From: Streptomyces bambusae
Lineage (GTDB): Bacteria; Actinomycetota; Actinomycetes; Streptomycetales; Streptomycetaceae
DNA: 56,569 nt
Assembly: GCF_019400985.1 (NCBI RefSeq)
Contig: NZ_WTFF01000012.1
Span: forward strand, 1-56,569
Direction of reading: 5' to 3'
This document shows positions 43,960-52,774 of the stretch, piece by piece (position 1 is the first letter of the stretch; each line of letters starts with the position of its first letter). The position numbers were made by a program, and so were the translations under genes. The notes beneath the pieces were generated by a model. It was not told the origin of the DNA. It was given only the letters and a program-made list of their open reading frames with translations, and did no database searches.

Positions 43960-44315
43960 TCGGATGTGGGGGGCGGCCTTCATCTGATCATGCTGGCGGA
44001 CGCGGTGCTGTGCGCGGACGGTGCGGTGAAGTCCCTGGTGGACTTGACTCTGTTGCCCGAGCATCGGCGTGGGCACGGAGCGATGTATGGCGGCCTGAAC
44101 CACGGCAGGCTCGACGTCGGTCGACTGCGGGCGGTGCTGGCCGGGCTGTCACTGCCGCGTTTCGACGGCGGGCGCCTGGTCCTGGCGGTCGATGTGTCGC
44201 CGTGGCTTCGTCCGGACTCGCCGTGCTCGGCGGAGCGGCTGTTCTGCCACGTCTACGGCCGCGCGAAGACGGCGTCGCAGTTCATTCCGGGCTGGCCCTA
44301 CTCCTTCAGACCGTC
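43960..44315 (+). pseudogene. transposase remnant (truncated at both ends)
   Basis: The frame reads LADAVLCADGAVKSLVDLTL, LPEHRRGHGAMYGGLNHGRL, DVGRLRAVLAGLSLPRFDGG, RLVLAVDVSPWLRPDSPCSA, ERLFCHVYGR and FIPGWPYSF. These match my memory of a common Streptomyces transposase family (DDE-type, NF041680-like). Its first Asp (AVDVSPWLRP) is present, but the normal N-terminus and everything beyond WPYSF are missing. No inverted repeats were found. The right end runs into the convergent S1-like gene. Confidence 0.72.
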
Positions 44316-44693
44316 AAACGCCCCGAGACTCTCAAGGCCATCGGCAAGCCCGGGGCCGGCTGGTTGGCCGATTTCCGCAGGCCAGCCAGGCCGCCACCTG
44401 GTCAGGAACTCGGGCCAGTCCTTACGCAAGAAGTTCGGATCCAGCGGCTTCAGACGTATTTGGTGGGGCCGGTCCGTCCACCACACCTCGAACTGGGTGA
44501 CGACGCCTTCCGTTGGCCAACCCTCTGTCTCTTCAGGCAGGAGAATTGCGTCGACGAAGCCCTCCACCTCAAGCCCGATGTCTACGACGACACCGATCGT
44601 CCCCGGCCGGGGAACGAGGACGACCGTTCCCGTGAACACCTGCCCAAATCGCAACTGGGCGCGGATTCGGCCCCACTCGACATCACTGACCAC
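44298..44693 (-). CDS. S1-like domain protein, C-terminus altered by IS junction
   Basis: 131 aa from GTG 44693. FGQVFTGTVVLVPRPGTIGV and VVDIGLEVEGFVDAILLPEE have the strand pattern of an S1/OB fold. VTQFEVWWTDRPHQIRLKPL follows. The last codons (DGLKE-stop) lie within the WPYSF end of the transposase remnant, so the original 3' end may have been replaced. No neighbour suggests a role. Confidence 0.6.
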   Translation of the reverse strand: MVSDVEWGRIRAQLRFGQVFTGTVVLVPRPGTIGVVVDIGLEVEGFVDAILLPEETEGWPTEGVVTQFEVWWTDRPHQIRLKPLDPNFLRKDWPEFLTRWRPGWPAEIGQPAGPGLADGLESLGAFDGLKE

Positions 44694-44825
44694 AGCACAT
44701 CATCGCACTGCGAGCAGGCGCGGGAAGAACGGTTAAACGGCAGGCTGAGGGCGTTGTGGAACGCGGTCAGGCGCGTGGCATCGGCGAGCATATGTATGTG
44801 CGTGCGTGGTGGCGCGCCGCGAACG

Positions 44826-46106
44826 TCAGACCTTCTCCAAGGCCGGCGCCTTGGTGGCGAGCGCTGCCTCGATGCGTTCGTTGCTGAGCCAGCGGAACAG
44901 GATCGGCCCGAGAGCGACGACGACGGCGCCGACGATCAGGAAGGGCCAGGTCAGCCCGAGTGCGCGGGCCAGGAGGCCGCCCAGGACCGCGCCCAGGGCG
45001 GAGGCCCCGGTCGACAGCGTGCGGAAGACGGCGGTGACGCGACCGAGCATGTGGTCCGGGATGAGCCGGGCCCGCATGCTCACGGCAATGACCGATTGGG
45101 TCACCACGACGAACCCGTCCACCGCCATGAGGACGCTGAGGACGACGACGTGGTCGGCCAGTCCCAGGGCAGCCATCGCCACGCCGGACACCACGGTGGT
45201 CCACAGCAGGGTCGTACCGGTGCGGGTGAGCTTGCCGACGCGGTCGCCGTACATGCCGCCGAGGATGGCTCCGACCGCACCGCCGGCGAGGGCGAGACCG
45301 AAGGTGGCGGGACTTCCGTCGAGACGTTCGACCACGGTCAGGGAGACGAGGCCGTAGGCGGCCGCGCTCGCCAGGTTGCCGATGCCGAACAGGACGCACA
45401 GGCTGATGAGCAGGGGGTTGCCGGTGAAGCCGCGCACTCCCGCCTTGAGGTCTTCCACGAAGGTGGTCGTGGCCGTGGTCGTGGTCGTGGTCGTGGTCGT
45501 GCCGGGTGACCGCCGCTTGCGGTGCGTGAGGGGGAGCACGGTCAACAGCAGTGCGGCCACGGCGTAGCCGGCTGCGCCCAGGGCGAAGGGGGCGGCGACC
45601 GCGAGGGCGAAGAGGCTGCCGCCCAGTGGGGGGCCGGCGAAGCTGTTGGCGACGGTGTAGGTCGCGTGGAGCCTGCCGTTGGCCCGTTCGAGCTGGTGGT
45701 CGTTGACGAGGGTGGGCACCAGGGCCGAGGAGGTGTTGTCGTAGAGGGTTTCGGCCAGGCCGAACAGGAACGACAAGGCGTACAGCATGAGGATGTGTAC
45801 GTGCCCGGTGGCCAGGGCCAGGGCCAGCAGCCCGGCGCCCAGGGCCCGGGTGGTGCTCGCGGTGCGGAGCAGGACCATGCGGTCGACGCGGTCAGCCAGC
45901 GTCCCCAGCGGCACCGAGAACAGCAGCCACGGCAGGTACTGCATGGCGGTGACGGTGGTGATGGCCAGGGGGTCGCGGGTGAGGGTCAGGGCGACCAGTG
46001 GGGTGGCGGACAGCAGCATGCCGTCGGCGAGGTTCGACGTGGCCGTGGACGCCCACAACTGTCGGAACCTGCGCCAGGCTGCTTGGTCGTGGGTCGCGTC
46101 TGACAT
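44826..46106 (-). CDS. MFS transporter
   Basis: 426 aa from ATG 46106 with GGAAGAAAGACG upstream; the longer frame is not used. Twelve predicted TM segments. The cytoplasmic loop 2-3 motif is PLGTLADRVDRM, and loop 8-9 has YGDRVGKLTRTG. A central loop is a poly-Thr tract (TTTTTTTTTATTT) coded by a 6-base CGTGGT repeat (45466-45500), likely variable. The shape matches MFS exporters of the macrolide-efflux (MefA-like) class. The substrate is unknown. Divergent genes or resistance determinants are absent nearby. Confidence 0.88.
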   Translation of the reverse strand: MSDATHDQAAWRRFRQLWASTATSNLADGMLLSATPLVALTLTRDPLAITTVTAMQYLPWLLFSVPLGTLADRVDRMVLLRTASTTRALGAGLLALALATGHVHILMLYALSFLFGLAETLYDNTSSALVPTLVNDHQLERANGRLHATYTVANSFAGPPLGGSLFALAVAAPFALGAAGYAVAALLLTVLPLTHRKRRSPGTTTTTTTTTATTTFVEDLKAGVRGFTGNPLLISLCVLFGIGNLASAAAYGLVSLTVVERLDGSPATFGLALAGGAVGAILGGMYGDRVGKLTRTGTTLLWTTVVSGVAMAALGLADHVVVLSVLMAVDGFVVVTQSVIAVSMRARLIPDHMLGRVTAVFRTLSTGASALGAVLGGLLARALGLTWPFLIVGAVVVALGPILFRWLSNERIEAALATKAPALEKV

Positions 46107-46153
46107 CGTCTTTCTTCCATGGCGAGCTTGCAGTGCCGTAGTGCCGTAGCGCC

Positions 46154-46200
46154 GCCGTAGGCGCCGGGGCTGTATGGGCAGCGGCACCGGCGCCTACGGC
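46154..46200. terminator. 12-bp hairpin between MFS and VOC genes
   Basis: GCCGTAGGCGCC (46154-46165) pairs exactly with 46189-46200 around a 23-base loop. It lies downstream of the VOC stop and about 48 bases upstream of the MFS start. It is either the VOC terminator or a leader structure for the MFS gene. Confidence 0.55.
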
Positions 46201-46294
46201 GACCCGCTCGTGGCCCGGGGGCGGCATGCGCTGACGTCGTGTCCGGTCTTCGTCGGTGACCGGTGAGCGGGCGGAGCCGCAGCCCCGGGGTCGG

Positions 46295-47035
46295 TCAGCG
46301 GGGGCTGAGCAGGCAGAACTCGTTGCCCTCGGGGTCGGCCAGGATCGTCCAGTGGATGGCGGACTGGTCGAAACCACCGGGGTCGGTGGCGCCCAGGGCG
46401 CGCAGTCGGGCTGCCTCTGCGGCCAGGTCGTCACCGCGGTAGGGGCTGACGTCGAGGTGGACGCGGTTCCACCCGCTCTTGGTGTCGGGGGTGCGGACGA
46501 ACTCCAGGTAGGGGCCGACGCCTTGGGCGGAGCGCATGGTCGCGTGGTCGTCGGTGACCTCGTGCAGCGTCCAGTCCATCGCCTCGCCCCAGAACCGGGC
46601 CATCTCCCGTGGGTCGGCGCAGTCGACCACCACCGCGGCGATCGGCCCGGTGTCCCCGTAGACCGGGCGGGGCTCCAGGACGCAGAACTCGTTGCCCTCC
46701 GGGTCGGCCATGACCGTCCAGGGGACGTCGCCCTGCCCCACGTCGGCGAGCGTCGCGCCGAGATCCTTCAGGCGCGCGACCAACTCCTCCTGATGGGCGG
46801 TCGAGGTGGTGGCCAGATCGACGTGCACCCGGTTCTTCACCGTTTTGGGCTCCGGGCGGGCGATGATGTCGATGCAGACGGCCGCGGGGTCGGGGTAGGC
46901 GAAGCCCACGGGTTCGAGGTTGGTCACCCCGGGTCCCTCGCTGTCGACGCCCCAACCGAGCACCTCCGCCCAGAACCGGCCGAGCGCGGAGTCGTCGTGG
47001 GCCTTCATGTTGATCTGCACGAGTCGTGTCGCCAT
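46295..47035 (-). CDS. double VOC (glyoxalase-fold) protein
   Basis: 246 aa from ATG 47035. Two related VOC domains: first ending in NRVHVDLATT and WTVMADPEGNEFCVLEPR, second in NRVHLDVSPY and WTILADPEGNEFCLLSPR. Each has the H and E residues of the metal-binding fold. Such two-domain VOC proteins act as dioxygenase, glyoxalase or binding proteins. Substrate unknown. It is transcribed toward the MFS gene. Confidence 0.9.
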   Translation of the reverse strand: MATRLVQINMKAHDDSALGRFWAEVLGWGVDSEGPGVTNLEPVGFAYPDPAAVCIDIIARPEPKTVKNRVHVDLATTSTAHQEELVARLKDLGATLADVGQGDVPWTVMADPEGNEFCVLEPRPVYGDTGPIAAVVVDCADPREMARFWGEAMDWTLHEVTDDHATMRSAQGVGPYLEFVRTPDTKSGWNRVHLDVSPYRGDDLAAEAARLRALGATDPGGFDQSAIHWTILADPEGNEFCLLSPR

Positions 47036-47266
47036 GCCGAAGATCATAAAAGCCGCCCGCCGACCCGGGCCACTGCGATTAAACACGCGCTCTACCTGGT
47101 ACGGGCCATGGTCGCCCTCGTCGGCGGCCTGAAGTACGTCACCGGGCGAGCGTGCCCGAGGGCGCTATTCAGCGTGCAAGTTTGCGCAAGTTCGGTGCGC
47201 CCGCAGGCAGCTGCGGCGCAGGCTGTCCCTCAGCGATCGAATTCTTCCTGGAGGTGAAGGGCGCCG

Positions 47267-47788
47267 ATGGTCCCGTCGTTTGAGGAGCTGCTCGCCGCGA
47301 CCGAGCACAGCGCAGTCCATCTGGAGATGCGGGACGGCTACATGGAGTCGGACCCCAGCTTCATCGAGTGGCAGAAGGGCCGTCGCGACCTCCCCGAGGA
47401 CAACGACCCGGCACTGCGCCCCTGGCTCCGCTGGGTGCGCGAGGCCACCGCCCGGGGCGCGTCCGTCCGCCGGGCCCGGGTCTTCTCCGTACCCGAGTCG
47501 GACTACCTGAAGTTCGAGCACCACGTCTCCGACGCGAACGTCCTGGCCGGCGAGGAGATCAGGTGGCTCCCTCGCCGCCGCGCGGCCGACATCCCCCTCC
47601 CGGCGAACGACTACTGGGTCTTCGACGGCAAGCTCGCCCTGATCCTGCACTTCGCCGGAAACGGCGAGCTGGCCCCCGAGGACCCGATCGAGCTGTCCGA
47701 GGACCCGGCGATCCTCAAGCTCTGCCTCGACGCCTTCGAAGCGGTCTGGGAACGGGCGACCCCCCACGCGGAGTACCACCCGTCGTAA
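47267..47788 (+). CDS. DUF6879 family protein, second copy
   Basis: 173 aa from ATG 47267 with GGAGGTG upstream. FEELLAATEHSAVHLEMRDGY, VRRARVFSVPESDYLKFEHHV, LAGEEIRWLPRRRAADIPLP, VFDGKLALILHFAGNGELA and AFEAVWERATPHAEY match the 39904 copy block by block. It is followed 16 bases later by an HTH gene. Upstream, repeated GTGCAAG/GCGCAAGTT (47174-47192) may be an operator. The two copies are on opposite strands 7 kb apart. Confidence 0.88.
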   Translation: MVPSFEELLAATEHSAVHLEMRDGYMESDPSFIEWQKGRRDLPEDNDPALRPWLRWVREATARGASVRRARVFSVPESDYLKFEHHVSDANVLAGEEIRWLPRRRAADIPLPANDYWVFDGKLALILHFAGNGELAPEDPIELSEDPAILKLCLDAFEAVWERATPHAEYHPS

Positions 47789-47803
47789 ACCCCTCCACCG
47801 CCC

Positions 47804-48130
47804 GTGAAGACGTTCCCTTCATCCGCCGTCCAGGACGCCCGCGCTGCCCTCGGCAGGCGGCTGCGAGACCTTCGCAAGCCGACCGGCCTGACAGCGCGGG
47901 CGCTTGCGGCGCGCGCCGGCTGGAGCGAGTCCAAGGCATCCCGCATCGAGAACGGCAAGACTACGAAGTCCGACAGGGACCTCCTCGCGTACGTCACCAT
48001 CTGCGGAGTGCCGGAGGCGTACGAGGACCTTCGTGCGGTCGCACACGGCATCGACGCTCGCCCGGTGGATTCTCGTGCAGGCGAACCGGGCGTTCGTGTG
48101 TGGGAGTGGGCTGGTCGCGCAGTTCAGTGA
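47804..48130 (+). pseudogene. truncated Scr1-type HTH gene
   Basis: GTG 47804, 108 aa. HTH in residues 10-60 (RRLRDLRKPTGLTARALAAR, AGWSESKASRIENGKTTKSD) and DLLAYVTICGVPEAYEDLRAV. After AHGI the product has no family match and stops at 48130. About 180 residues of a normal DUF5753 part are missing. In the next frame, 48070-48266 has strong G/C third positions (ANRAFVCGSGLVAQFSEEGW, LYCNRYELWTGDLV), probably the tail of another lost gene. Confidence 0.6.
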
Positions 48131-48270
48131 GGAGGGGTGGGAGCTGGCGGGTGGGGGGCGGAGGGTGCGGTTCGGGGGCTTGTACTGCAATCGGTACGAG
48201 TTGTGGACGGGGGACCTCGTCGTCGGCGGTGTGACGGGGTTGGCGGGGGGCTCGGTGGTTCACTGAAGGC

Positions 48271-48969
48271 ATGCCTTTCGACCGCTACGGCGTGCTCTCC
48301 GGGACCCTCTACGGCCACTACCGCGACGACCCGGACGACCAGGGGCGCTGGTTCCACGTGAACCTGGAGGTGGATGCGCCCGAGGGGCGCTACGACTGTG
48401 CCGTCGACGTCGACAGTCACAAGTCGAACGTGGGCGTGCAGTGGAAGGTGTTCACCCTGGACCCCGTGGATCTCGGGCCGGTCGTCGCGTTCGGGCCCGG
48501 CTACCACGATCTCGCGGCCGCGCCGGAGTCCGGGGCGCTGGACTATCTGCGTCATCCGGCGCTGGTGGACCGGTCCGGTGTGCTGTTCCAGCGCCGGCCG
48601 CCGTCCTGGCTGCAGGGGCTGCTCGATCTGTTCGGTTCGCGGCCCTGGCACGCCGGGTCCAACCTCGATGCCGCCCACGCGTTCGAGCCGATCCTGGAGC
48701 GGGGGCGGCGCATCCTCGTCTTCGGCGAGCCGTTCGACAACGACCCCGAGGGCGATCTCGGGATGCACAACATCCACCAGAACCAGGGCGACCCGCACGG
48801 TTCGCAGTGGTGGCCGGAGAACGGGATCTGGCAGGACGGCGCCACGCTCACGCAGCGCCCCGACGGCCGCTACGACGTGTTCCTGAGCAAGTTCTCCAGT
48901 CAGGCCGGGCACACCGACACCGCCGGGCATCCCGTCTCGGAGACACAGGGCGGCGCCGGGGCCCCGTGA
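48271..48969 (+). CDS. DUF2278 (YukJ-like) protein
   Basis: 232 aa from ATG 48271. YGVLSGTLYGHYRDD, WFHVNLEVDAPEGRYDCAVD, NVGVQWKVFTLDP, VFGEPFDNDPEGDLGMHNIH, QNQGDPHGSQWWPENGIWQD and FLSKFSSQAGHTD are the DUF2278 blocks with the conserved His-Gln-Asn-Gln-Gly region. Function unknown; soluble. The stop codon lies in the loop of the terminator hairpin. Confidence 0.9.
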   Translation: MPFDRYGVLSGTLYGHYRDDPDDQGRWFHVNLEVDAPEGRYDCAVDVDSHKSNVGVQWKVFTLDPVDLGPVVAFGPGYHDLAAAPESGALDYLRHPALVDRSGVLFQRRPPSWLQGLLDLFGSRPWHAGSNLDAAHAFEPILERGRRILVFGEPFDNDPEGDLGMHNIHQNQGDPHGSQWWPENGIWQDGATLTQRPDGRYDVFLSKFSSQAGHTDTAGHPVSETQGGAGAP

Positions 48970-48984
48970 CAGGGCCCCGGCGCC
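48952..48984 (+). terminator. terminator overlapping the DUF2278 stop codon
   Basis: GGCGCCGGGGCCC (48952-48964) pairs exactly with 48972-48984. The 7-base loop contains the TGA stop (48967-48969). The stem therefore forms within the last codons. Confidence 0.85.
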
Positions 48985-49012
48985 GTGGCGGGGTCTCGGG
49001 GGATCCCCGAGC

Positions 49013-50029
49013 TCAGACGACCGGAGGGTGCGAGGTCGAGCCGCGGACGACCAGTTCCGGTTGGAAGACGAACTCCGTGCGCTGGACCGGGTGGCCGGCC
49101 ACCGCCTCCAGCAGGGCGCCGACCGCCGCCGTCGCCATCGCGCGGACCGGCTGACGGACCGTCGTCAGCGGCGGGTCGGTGAACGGGATCAGCGGCGAGT
49201 CGTCGAAGCCGATCACCGAGACGTCCTCGGGGACGCGCAGGCCACGCTCGCGGGCGGCGCGGATGACGCCCAGCGCCATCGGGTCGCTGCCGCACACGAT
49301 GCCGGTGACGCCGCGGTCCACCAGCGCGCCGCCCGCCGCATGGCCGCCCTCGACCGTGAAGAGGGTGCGCTGGATGTCCGAGTCGTCGGAGGGCAGACCC
49401 AGTTCGGCCAGCGCCGCCTTGAAGCCCTCCGCCTTGCGGGCCGAAGGCACGTACCGGGTCGGGCCGATGGCCAGGCCGATCCGCTCGTGGCCGAGGTCGG
49501 CCAGGTGGCGGACCGCCATGCGGGCCGCCGCGCGGTCGTCCGGGGAGACGAACGGGGCGTTCACGTGTTCGTTGAAGCCGTTGATCATGACGAACGGAAC
49601 CCCACGGGCCGCCAGGCGCTGGTAGCGCGCCGGGTCGGCGGCCGCGTCGGCGTGCAGGCCGGAGAGGAAGACGATGCCGGTGACGCCCCGCTCCTCCAGC
49701 TGCTCGACCAGTTCGTCCTCCGTGGCGCCGCCCGGGGTCTGCGTGCAGAGCACCGGCGTGTAGCCGTGGCCTGCCAGGGCCTGCTCTATGACCTGGGCGA
49801 ACGCCGGGAAGATCGGGTTGGTCAGCTCCGGTATGAGCAGGCCGACCAGGCCGTTGCTGCGGCGGCGCAGCCGGACCGGGCGCTCGTAGCCGAGCAGGTC
49901 CATGGCGGCCAGCACCTTGTGCCGGGTGCCGGCCGCCACGCCCGACTTGCCGTTGAGCACACGGCTGACCGTCGCCTCGCTGACCTGGGCCTGCGCGGCG
50001 ATGTCCGTCAGCCGGAGAGGGGAGGTCAC
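49013..50029 (-). CDS. malR: LacI-family repressor, MalR-type
   Basis: 338 aa from GTG 50029, whose GTGA overlaps the aglA stop. LacI HTH at residues 3-50 (LRLTDIAAQAQVSEATVSRV, LNGKSGVAAGTRHKVLAAMD, GYERPVRLR). Periplasmic-binding-like ligand domain follows, with VGLLIPELTNPIFPAFAQVI, SDPMALGVIRAARERGL and SVIGFDDSPLIPFTDPPLTT. It closely resembles Streptomyces MalR as I recall it. MalR represses mal and amylase genes until a maltodextrin derivative releases it. Here it lies at the end of the operon rather than upstream of malE. Confidence 0.88.
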   Translation of the reverse strand: MTSPLRLTDIAAQAQVSEATVSRVLNGKSGVAAGTRHKVLAAMDLLGYERPVRLRRRSNGLVGLLIPELTNPIFPAFAQVIEQALAGHGYTPVLCTQTPGGATEDELVEQLEERGVTGIVFLSGLHADAAADPARYQRLAARGVPFVMINGFNEHVNAPFVSPDDRAAARMAVRHLADLGHERIGLAIGPTRYVPSARKAEGFKAALAELGLPSDDSDIQRTLFTVEGGHAAGGALVDRGVTGIVCGSDPMALGVIRAARERGLRVPEDVSVIGFDDSPLIPFTDPPLTTVRQPVRAMATAAVGALLEAVAGHPVQRTEFVFQPELVVRGSTSHPPVV

Positions 50030-51693
50030 CCCGACGTCACCTGCCACCACACCGTGGTGTCCGCCGGGAGGACACCCAGATCAGCCAGCCCGTCGGCCGC
50101 GCTCGTCAGCAGGGGCGTGCCCGGGGCGCCCGCGGCCGGGAACGCCACCGGCGCACCCGTCGTGTTGGCGGTGCAGACGAAGTCTCCGCGGCGGAAGGCC
50201 AGGACGCCCTCCGGGGCCTCCAGCCACTCCACCGAGTCGCCCGCGCCCAGCGCCGGGTGGGCGCGCCGCAGCTTCAGCGCCGCGCGGTACATCTCCAGCG
50301 TGGAGGCCGGGTCGCCCGTCTGCGCCTCGACGCTCAGCCCGGCCCAGGAGTCGGGCTGCGGCAGCCAGCTGCCGCCGTCGCCGAAGCCGTACGGGGCCTC
50401 GGTGCCGGACCACGGGATCGGTACGCGGCAGCCGTCGCGGAAGCCGTCCTGGCCCGCCGCGCGGAAGAACGACGGGTCCTGGCGCACCTCGTCCGGCAGG
50501 TCGGTCACGTCGGGCAGGCCGAGCTCCTCGCCCTGGTAGACGTACGCCGATCCGGGCAGCGCGAGCATCAGCATCGTCGCCGCCCGGGCCCGCCGCAGGC
50601 CCAGCTCGCGGTCGCCCTGCTCGCGCAGCTGGGTGCCCAGGCCGGCGGGGTTGGCGAAGCGGGTGGCGTGCCGGGTGACGTCGTGGTTGGACAGCACCCA
50701 GGTGGTGGGGGCGCCGACGGGGCGCATCGCGGCCAGCGAGCTGTCGATGACCTCGCGCAGGTCGGCCGCGTTCCAGTCGGTGGTCAGGTACTGGAAGTTG
50801 AAGGCCTGGTGCATCTCGTCGGGGCGCACGTAGTTGGCCGTGCGCTCGACGGTCGGGGTCCAGGCCTCGGCGACCAGGACGCGCCGGCCCTCGTACTCGT
50901 CGAGGATGCGGCGCCAGGCGCGGTAGATCTCGTGGACCCCGTCCTGGTCGAAGAAGGGCATGACGTCGTTGCCGAGCAGCTTCAGCTGGTCCTTGCCGCC
51001 GATGTCGGGCAGGCCGGCGGCCTTGACCAGGCCGTGGGCCACGTCGACGCGGAAGCCGTCGGCGCCGAGGTCCAGCCAGAAGCGCAGGATCGAGCGGAAC
51101 TCGTCCTGGACGGCCGGGTGCTCCCAGTTGAAGTCGGGCTGCTCGGGGGCGAAGAGGTGCAGGTACCACTCGCCGTCCTCGACCCGGGTCCAGGCCGGGC
51201 CGCCGAAGATCGACTCCCAGTCGTTGGGCGGCAGCTCGCCGTTCTCGCCCTTGCCGGGGCGGAAGTGGAAGCGCTCGCGCAGCGGCGTGCCGGGGCCCTC
51301 GCGCAGTGCCTGCTTGAACCATTCGTGCTGGTCGGAGCAGTGGTTGGGGACGAGGTCGACGATGATCCGCAGGCCCAGCTCGTGCGCCTCGCGGATGACG
51401 GCGTCGGCGTCGTGCAGGGTGCCGAACATGGGGTCGATGGCCCGGTAGTCGGCGACGTCGTAGCCCGCGTCGGCCTGTGGGGAGGCGTAGAACGGGCTGA
51501 GCCAGACAGCGTCGACGCCCAGGTCCTTCAGGTAGGGCAGCCGACTCCGTATGCCTTCGAGGTCGCCCATGCCGTCGCCGTTGGAGTCGGCGAAACTGCG
51601 CGGGTAGACCTGGTAGATCACCGCGTCTCTCCACCAGCCCCCCGGCTGGGTCCCGGTCGGGGTGTGGAGGCGGTCGGTGAGGTGCTGGGTCAT
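50026..51693 (-). CDS. aglA: GH13 alpha-glucosidase, cytoplasmic
   Basis: 555 aa from ATG 51693 with AAGGACGAC upstream. No signal peptide. GH13 motifs: DLVPNH, GFRVDVAHG (nucleophile near 214), VAEAWTP (acid near 274) and VLSNHDVTRH (near 335). YASPQADAGYDVADYRAIDP is typical of alpha-glucosidases that act on maltose and maltodextrins. It hydrolyses imported maltodextrins to glucose. Fourth gene of the malEFG operon, separated from malG by a 175-base gap with a minisatellite, and coupled to malR. Confidence 0.94.
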   Translation of the reverse strand: MTQHLTDRLHTPTGTQPGGWWRDAVIYQVYPRSFADSNGDGMGDLEGIRSRLPYLKDLGVDAVWLSPFYASPQADAGYDVADYRAIDPMFGTLHDADAVIREAHELGLRIIVDLVPNHCSDQHEWFKQALREGPGTPLRERFHFRPGKGENGELPPNDWESIFGGPAWTRVEDGEWYLHLFAPEQPDFNWEHPAVQDEFRSILRFWLDLGADGFRVDVAHGLVKAAGLPDIGGKDQLKLLGNDVMPFFDQDGVHEIYRAWRRILDEYEGRRVLVAEAWTPTVERTANYVRPDEMHQAFNFQYLTTDWNAADLREVIDSSLAAMRPVGAPTTWVLSNHDVTRHATRFANPAGLGTQLREQGDRELGLRRARAATMLMLALPGSAYVYQGEELGLPDVTDLPDEVRQDPSFFRAAGQDGFRDGCRVPIPWSGTEAPYGFGDGGSWLPQPDSWAGLSVEAQTGDPASTLEMYRAALKLRRAHPALGAGDSVEWLEAPEGVLAFRRGDFVCTANTTGAPVAFPAAGAPGTPLLTSAADGLADLGVLPADTTVWWQVTSG

Positions 51694-51746
51694 GTCGTCC
51701 TTGAAGAGGTCGGTCGAACCGGTTCGTACGTACGTCGGTCAGATCG

Positions 51747-51865
51747 CGGGAGCGGTACGCGGGTGCGGTGCGCAGGTGCGGTACGCGGGCGCGGTGCGCA
51801 GGTGCGGTACGCGGGCGCGGCCGCGGGAGCGGTACGCAGGTGCGGTACGCGGGCGCGGCCGCGGG
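51747..51865. repeat. 13-bp minisatellite between malG and aglA
   Basis: About nine units of a 12-13-bp TGCGGTACGCGGG / CGCGGTGCGCAGG / CGCGGCCGCGGGA pattern, with a 26-bp higher order. No coding frame in 51694-51868 looks real. Such arrays can change copy number by slippage and could form structure in the malG-aglA mRNA. Confidence 0.85.
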
Positions 51866-51868
51866 TGG

Positions 51869-52774
51869 TCAGCCCTTGGTCGCGCCCGCCGTCATCCCGG
51901 CGACCAGGTGGCGCTGGGCGAAGACGAAGACGATGGCGGCGGGGATCGCGATGAGGACCGAGGCGGCCGTCATCGGACCCCAGTTGGCGGTGTACTGCGT
52001 GACGAAGGTCTGCAGGCCGCCGGCCAGCGTCAGGTTGTCGTCACCGACCATGAAGGCGGAGGCGTACGCGACCTCGCCCCAGGCGGTGATGAAGGAGTAG
52101 AAGGCGGTGACCGCCAGGCCCGGGCGGGCCAGGGGCAGGATCAGCCGCCAGAAGGTGCCGAAGGGGTTCAGGCCGTCGACCCGGCCGGACTCGTCGATCT
52201 CGACCGGGATGGTGTCGAAGAAGCCCTTCATCATCCAGGCGCAGAACGGCACGGCGATGGTCAGGTACGTGATGATCAGGCCGACGGGCTGGTTGAGCAG
52301 CCCGAGCTGTCCCATCAGGTTGTAGAGCGGGACGATCAGGATGGCCATGGGGAACATCTGCGTCACCAGCAGCGTCCACATCAGCGGCTTCATGCCGGGG
52401 AACCGGAACCGGCTGACGGCGTAGCCGGTGGTGGCGGCGATGAAGACGCCGAGGACGGTGGTGACGCCGGCGACCAGCACGGAGTTCGCGAACCAGGTGA
52501 AGAAGGAGGTCGACTCCACCAGGTAGCGGTAGTTCTCCAGGGTCGGGTCCTTCACGAAGTCCGTGGAGATGGCGTCCTTCGCGGGCTTGATGGAGGTCAG
52601 CAGCACCCACAGCACCGGGAAGACGGCGATCACGGAGGCGCCGATCAGGGTCGCGTGCAGGGCGACGGAGGCCAGCGGGGAGCGCTCGCCCCGCCCGCGT
52701 ACGGCGCCCGGCTTGCGTACGGCGGCCCGCTCGGTCGCGGCGGCGGGCTCGGTCACGGAGGTGGCCACGGTCAC
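51869..52774 (-). CDS. malG: maltose/maltodextrin ABC permease MalG
   Basis: 301 aa from GTG 52774, in a GTGA overlap with the malF stop. AGGGAGAGG is upstream. A 35-residue tail precedes TM1 (ASVALHATLIGASVIAVFPV). The EAA loop is EIDESGRVDGLNPFGTFWRL followed by ILPLARPGLA near residue 210. Six TM segments, and the family C-terminus ends QRHLVAGMTAGATKG. It forms the channel with MalF. The operon encodes no ATPase, which in Streptomyces is normally the shared MsiK protein made elsewhere. Confidence 0.95.
   Translation of the reverse strand: MTVATSVTEPAAATERAAVRKPGAVRGRGERSPLASVALHATLIGASVIAVFPVLWVLLTSIKPAKDAISTDFVKDPTLENYRYLVESTSFFTWFANSVLVAGVTTVLGVFIAATTGYAVSRFRFPGMKPLMWTLLVTQMFPMAILIVPLYNLMGQLGLLNQPVGLIITYLTIAVPFCAWMMKGFFDTIPVEIDESGRVDGLNPFGTFWRLILPLARPGLAVTAFYSFITAWGEVAYASAFMVGDDNLTLAGGLQTFVTQYTANWGPMTAASVLIAIPAAIVFVFAQRHLVAGMTAGATKG

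Noticed and set aside
43636..44736. A 366-codon plus-strand protein
   Set aside because: Only the middle part (about 43960-44315) matches a transposase. The rest is out-of-frame sequence of the neighbouring genes.
47904..48266. A 120-aa gene in the frame overlapping the truncated HTH gene
   Set aside because: Its first half is antisense-like shadow of the HTH. Only the last 65 codons look coding and have no start, so it is noted as a fragment.
51747..51865. CRISPR-like regular repeats
   Set aside because: Units are contiguous without spacers and vary in sequence; it is a minisatellite, and no cas genes are present.
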